The notes under the pieces: generated by a model
The model's database searches: none
The model's input: the letters and a program-made list of their open reading frames with translations, nothing else
Told to the model about the DNA's origin: nothing
From: Alphaproteobacteria bacterium 33-17
GTDB taxonomy: Bacteria > Pseudomonadota > Alphaproteobacteria > Rickettsiales > 33-17
Reading direction: 5' to 3'
NCBI GenBank assembly: GCA_001897445.1
Contig: MKSX01000027.1
Coordinates: forward strand, 186,001 to 250,000
DNA: 64,000 nucleotides
Shown: positions 61,539 to 64,000 of the stretch, piece after piece
How the letters are laid out: each line of letters starts with the position of its first letter
Numbering within the stretch: position 1 is the stretch's first letter
Translations under genes and position numbers: made by a program

Positions 61539-62510
61539 ATGATAAGAAAATATAAGTTTATTGATTTATTTGCTGGCATAGGAGGATTTCATTATGCATT
61601 CCATGAGCTTGGAGCAGAATGTGTATTTGCGTCTGAAATTGATTACCATGCTAGAAAAACTTATGAGCACAATTTAAAGCATTTATCTCCTAATTTATTT
61701 GAAAATAACAAATTTAATGACGATATTTTAAAAATTTCTTATGATAGAATAAATCAAGAAATACCAGATTTTGATATCTTGTGTGCGGGTTTTCCTTGTC
61801 AACCATTTAGCCAAGCAGGTTTAAAATTTGGATTTAACGATCAAAAAGATTCTCGTGGAAATATGTTCTTTCAAATAAGAGATATAATAAAAGTTAAAAG
61901 ACCTAAGGCTATTTTTCTCGAAAATGTTAGGCATCTTTTAAAGCATGACAATGGGCGCACATTTGGTATCATAAAGGATATTATAGAAAATGAATTACAA
62001 TATGATTTCTATTACGAAGTAGTTAAGGCTTCTGATTTTGGACTTCCCCAACATAGACCAAGGTTATTTATGATAGGTTTTCGAAAAGAAGATCAATATA
62101 AAATTCCTTTCAAAAATCCTGAAAAAATACCTCTGAGGATGACTATGTCGGATATTTTTAGCGGAATATGCAACAAAGATATAGGATATACATTAAGAGT
62201 AGGAGGTAGAGGTTCTGGAATTAATGATAGAAGAAACTGGGATGCTTATTTAGTCAATAATCAGCATGTTAAAATATCCCCAAAAGAGGCTATTATGATG
62301 CAAGGTTTTCCAATTAACTTTACATTTCCAGTTACAGATTCTCAAGCTATGAAACAACTAGGAAATAGTGTTGCCGTTGATGCGATAAAGGCATATGGAA
62401 AAGCAATAATAAGCAGACTTGATAAGGTAGAATTAAATAGTAAAAAACTTTGTGTTCACTTAAATGAAAATTTGAACTTGTTAAATATTTATAGAGAATG
62501 TTATGAATAA
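61539..62510 (+). CDS. DNA (cytosine-5) methyltransferase of the RM system
   Basis: A 323-residue C5 methyltransferase with motifs in order: I 'DLFAGIGGFHYAFHELG' (9-25), IV 'AGFPCQPFSQAG' with catalytic C87, VI 'FLENVRHLL', VIII 'FGLPQHRPRLFMIGF', IX 'PKEAIMMQGFP' and X 'KQLGNSVAVDAI'. The target-recognition region between VIII and IX is short (about 75 residues), so the enzyme is smaller than M.HpaII. It methylates cytosine to protect DNA from the downstream endonuclease; its site is inferred as CCGG from that partner. The start overlaps the end of vsr remnants, and the stop overlaps the endonuclease start by 8 bases. Confidence 0.93.
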   Translation: MIRKYKFIDLFAGIGGFHYAFHELGAECVFASEIDYHARKTYEHNLKHLSPNLFENNKFNDDILKISYDRINQEIPDFDILCAGFPCQPFSQAGLKFGFNDQKDSRGNMFFQIRDIIKVKRPKAIFLENVRHLLKHDNGRTFGIIKDIIENELQYDFYYEVVKASDFGLPQHRPRLFMIGFRKEDQYKIPFKNPEKIPLRMTMSDIFSGICNKDIGYTLRVGGRGSGINDRRNWDAYLVNNQHVKISPKEAIMMQGFPINFTFPVTDSQAMKQLGNSVAVDAIKAYGKAIISRLDKVELNSKKLCVHLNENLNLLNIYRECYE

Positions 62511-63561
62511 GGGCGAGTGGAGTGAATTTTACACCTTTTTACGTTTACTTGGAGATGGAAAGCTATATGCAGCAGACGCTAATTTAAATAAAATCCCAGC
62601 CTTATATTATCCCTTAATCAAAATAATAAGACATAGCAAATGTTTTAAAGAACCATCATTTTATGAAATTGATAATGAAAATATTATTATTAATAATGAA
62701 AATTACAATAATTTAAAAAAGATACCTAATGATAAATTTAGTGTAAATGCTAATAAGCTTTTTAAAATAATTAAAGATGCCAGCTGCAGTTCTTTCGAAG
62801 CTCCTGAAATATATGATTTTATAACTGAAATTGGATCTCCCTTAATTAAAGAAAAATCATCTTCCAAAAGAGACATAACAGTAATTATTCATGATATAAA
62901 CACAGGATATAAACCTGAAGTTGGTTTTAGCATTAAATCTAAATTAGGTGGAGATTCTACTCTTTTTAATGCAAATATTACAAACAATTTTAAATATAGA
63001 ATTGAAGGTCTAGATAACTTGAATAGAGATCTCATTGACAGTATAAGATCACTTAAAGCAAAAGAACTGGTTAAGACATTAAACCTCCATAAATGTACAT
63101 TAGTATTTGAATCAGTAATCGATAGTAATTTTGAATCAAATTTACACATGGTCGATTCAAATTTTCCAATTATATTAGCTGAAATGATTAGGTTATATTA
63201 TTCAGGATATTCTAAATATATAAAAGATTTAATATGTAAGGTTGCTGAAACTAACCCATGTGGGTTTAAGAACAATGAAATATTCCCATTTTATTTATAT
63301 AAGGTAAAAGGATTCCTTACAGCTTGTGCATTAGGCATGACTTCCAAGAAACCTTGGAACGGCAATTTCGATGTATTAGGCGGATATATAGTAGTTAAAG
63401 AGAATGGCGATCTCCTTTGCTATCACATTTATAACTGGAATGACTTTCAAGAATATCTTGTTAATAATACATATATCGATACACCAAGTACTACCAGACA
63501 CAAATTCGGTTATATTGAAGGCAATAAACTAAACTTAAATTTTCAAATAAGATTTACTTAG
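62503..63561 (+). CDS. HpaII-type type II restriction endonuclease
   Basis: A 352-residue protein. The N-terminus 'MNKGEWSEFYTFLRLLGDGK' and 'LYAADANLNKIP' match the HpaII endonuclease family as I remember it, as does the central 'GFSIKSKLGGDSTLFNANITNN' (about residues 146-167), which holds a candidate PD-(D/E)xK-like 'SIKSK' element, and the C-terminal 'KKPWNGNFDVLGGYIVVKENGD'. HpaII cuts CCGG; this specificity is inferred. It is translated with the methyltransferase (8-base overlap), in the usual methyltransferase-first order. The protein looks complete, so the system may be active. Confidence 0.85.
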   Translation: MNKGEWSEFYTFLRLLGDGKLYAADANLNKIPALYYPLIKIIRHSKCFKEPSFYEIDNENIIINNENYNNLKKIPNDKFSVNANKLFKIIKDASCSSFEAPEIYDFITEIGSPLIKEKSSSKRDITVIIHDINTGYKPEVGFSIKSKLGGDSTLFNANITNNFKYRIEGLDNLNRDLIDSIRSLKAKELVKTLNLHKCTLVFESVIDSNFESNLHMVDSNFPIILAEMIRLYYSGYSKYIKDLICKVAETNPCGFKNNEIFPFYLYKVKGFLTACALGMTSKKPWNGNFDVLGGYIVVKENGDLLCYHIYNWNDFQEYLVNNTYIDTPSTTRHKFGYIEGNKLNLNFQIRFT

Positions 63562-63706
63562 ACTATAAAATTAAAAACGTAATGAAGCATAACCAACCAG
63601 TCTATTTCTCGGACTATTTTAATTTTGCTGAACCGCTTTTACTGAAAGAAAGCTCAAGTCCAATTATTAAAGCATCCTATAAAAATTACACAAGATTATT
63701 TGCTGA
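63562..63706. other. Short gap between the endonuclease and the recombinase remnant
   Basis: A 53-codon open frame beginning at 63582 ('MKHNQPVYFSDYFNFAEPLL'; ends 63743) has protein-like composition, but I cannot identify it. It may be island debris. Confidence 0.35.
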
Positions 63707-63961
63707 TTTACTTCTATTGCTACAAACATCAAGAACACCATAGTTAATGCTTTTCAATTAGCCAATAAAGCAAGTGAACTATTTGAAAGTTCGAAAACCA
63801 GTGAAAAACGGGAACTTATCGGATTTGTATTTTTGAATCTTAAGTTAAGAGGCGGGAAGATAGAACTTTCCTTGCGAAAGCCGTTTGATTTAATTGTGAA
63901 TTTAGGGAAGTATCAAGAGTGGCTCCCCGGGCCGGATTCGAACCAGCGACCAAACGGTTAA
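63707..63961 (+). pseudogene. C-terminal remnant of a site-specific serine recombinase, running into tRNA-Asn
   Basis: After a stop at 63704, the frame from 63707 reads about 84 residues ending in 'ELFESSKTSEKRELIGFVFLN' split as 'ESSKTSEKRELIGFVF' and 'LKLRGGKIELSLRKPFDLI', then 'YQEWLPGPDSNQRPNG'. This is the classic C-terminus of large serine recombinases of the resolvase/invertase class; the last residues come from the antisense of tRNA-Asn. The catalytic N-terminal domain is missing, so the element cannot excise by itself. It lies at the tRNA end of the RM island and marks the right boundary. Confidence 0.85.
63917..63928. repeat. Right boundary direct repeat (att-like) at the tRNA-Asn 3' end
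   Basis: GAGTGGCTCCCC, identical to 61019-61030. Bases 63920-63928 are the 3' end of tRNA-Asn (CCA and acceptor on the minus strand). Confidence 0.75.
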
Positions 63962-63994
63962 CAGCCGTTTGCTCTACCACTGAGCTACCGAGGA
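63920..63994 (-). tRNA. tRNA-Asn (anticodon GUU)
   Basis: On the minus strand the acceptor TCCTCGG pairs with CCGGGGA (one G-T pair). The D arm is TAGCTCAGTGGTAGAGC, the anticodon loop CTGTTAA (anticodon GTT) sits on stem AAACGG/CCGTTT, and the T arm contains GGTTCGAATCC. The terminal CCA is encoded (63920-63922 on the plus strand as TGG). Its 3' end is duplicated at 61019. Confidence 0.96.
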
Positions 63995-64000
63995 ACATGT

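Overview
The window is AT-rich, gene-dense DNA of an alphaproteobacterium, most likely an intracellular, host-associated one of the Rickettsiales/Holosporales type. This is inferred from several things: scattered cytochrome c maturation genes (ccmA and ccmB beside xseA), a short class I ribonucleotide reductase pair without an ATP-cone, CarD, a sodium-symporter/histidine-kinase fusion, RseP directly followed by BamA, many ankyrin-like helical-repeat proteins, and long lineage-specific proteins that resemble secreted effectors. I cannot name the species.

Layout. 1-3000 (minus): xseA-ccmA-ccmB and a HemY-like membrane protein cut by the window edge. 3100-7900: two large tandem paralogues of unknown function with a kinase-like order of motifs. 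7900-12900: carA-carB-greA. 12900-15000: two helical-repeat proteins. 15000-18340 (minus): a Fic enzyme, a small ORF carrying an in-frame palindromic repeat, mreC and mreB. 18400-21200: uppP, a small protein gene, and mlaA-mlaC for outer-membrane lipid traffic. 21200-25150 (minus): a glycine-zipper lipoprotein, an unknown membrane protein, recG and a flavin reductase. 25250: tRNA-Val. 25500-28900 (minus): two paralogous proteins with a helical N-terminus, a disordered middle and a hydrophobic C-terminal segment, both behind a nearly identical upstream element. 29000-32400: rseP-bamA. 32900-39200 (minus): acs, an MHS-type transporter and the symporter-kinase fusion. 39400-43400: a SurA-like chaperone, then nrdA-nrdB behind two NrdR-box-like sites. 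43700-44640: carD and a stand-alone receiver. 44650-50500 (minus): four large ankyrin-like helical-repeat genes in a row. 50570-54920: aroC, an unknown membrane protein, and htpG behind a heat-shock-type promoter. 55000-60900: a divergent block with two more large paralogues (one kinase-like, one with the catalytic residues missing) and a protein with an NlpC/P60-like catalytic core. 61000-64000: a small restriction-modification island (decayed vsr, C5 methyltransferase, HpaII-type endonuclease, recombinase remnant) lying against the 3' end of tRNA-Asn.

How the parts fit. Housekeeping genes cover envelope growth (mreBC, uppP, bamA, rseP, mlaAC, surA-like), nucleotide supply (carAB, nrdAB), acetate activation (acs) and stress responses (greA, carD, htpG). 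Between them lie about fifteen long accessory genes without an obvious housekeeping role. Several come as tandem paralogues in which one copy keeps, and the other has lost, the residues of a kinase-like active site. I regard this set of kinase-like and pseudokinase-like pairs as the most promising undescribed system here. The RM island at tRNA-Asn is the clearest case of horizontal transfer. All functional assignments come from reading motifs by eye; no database search was run.
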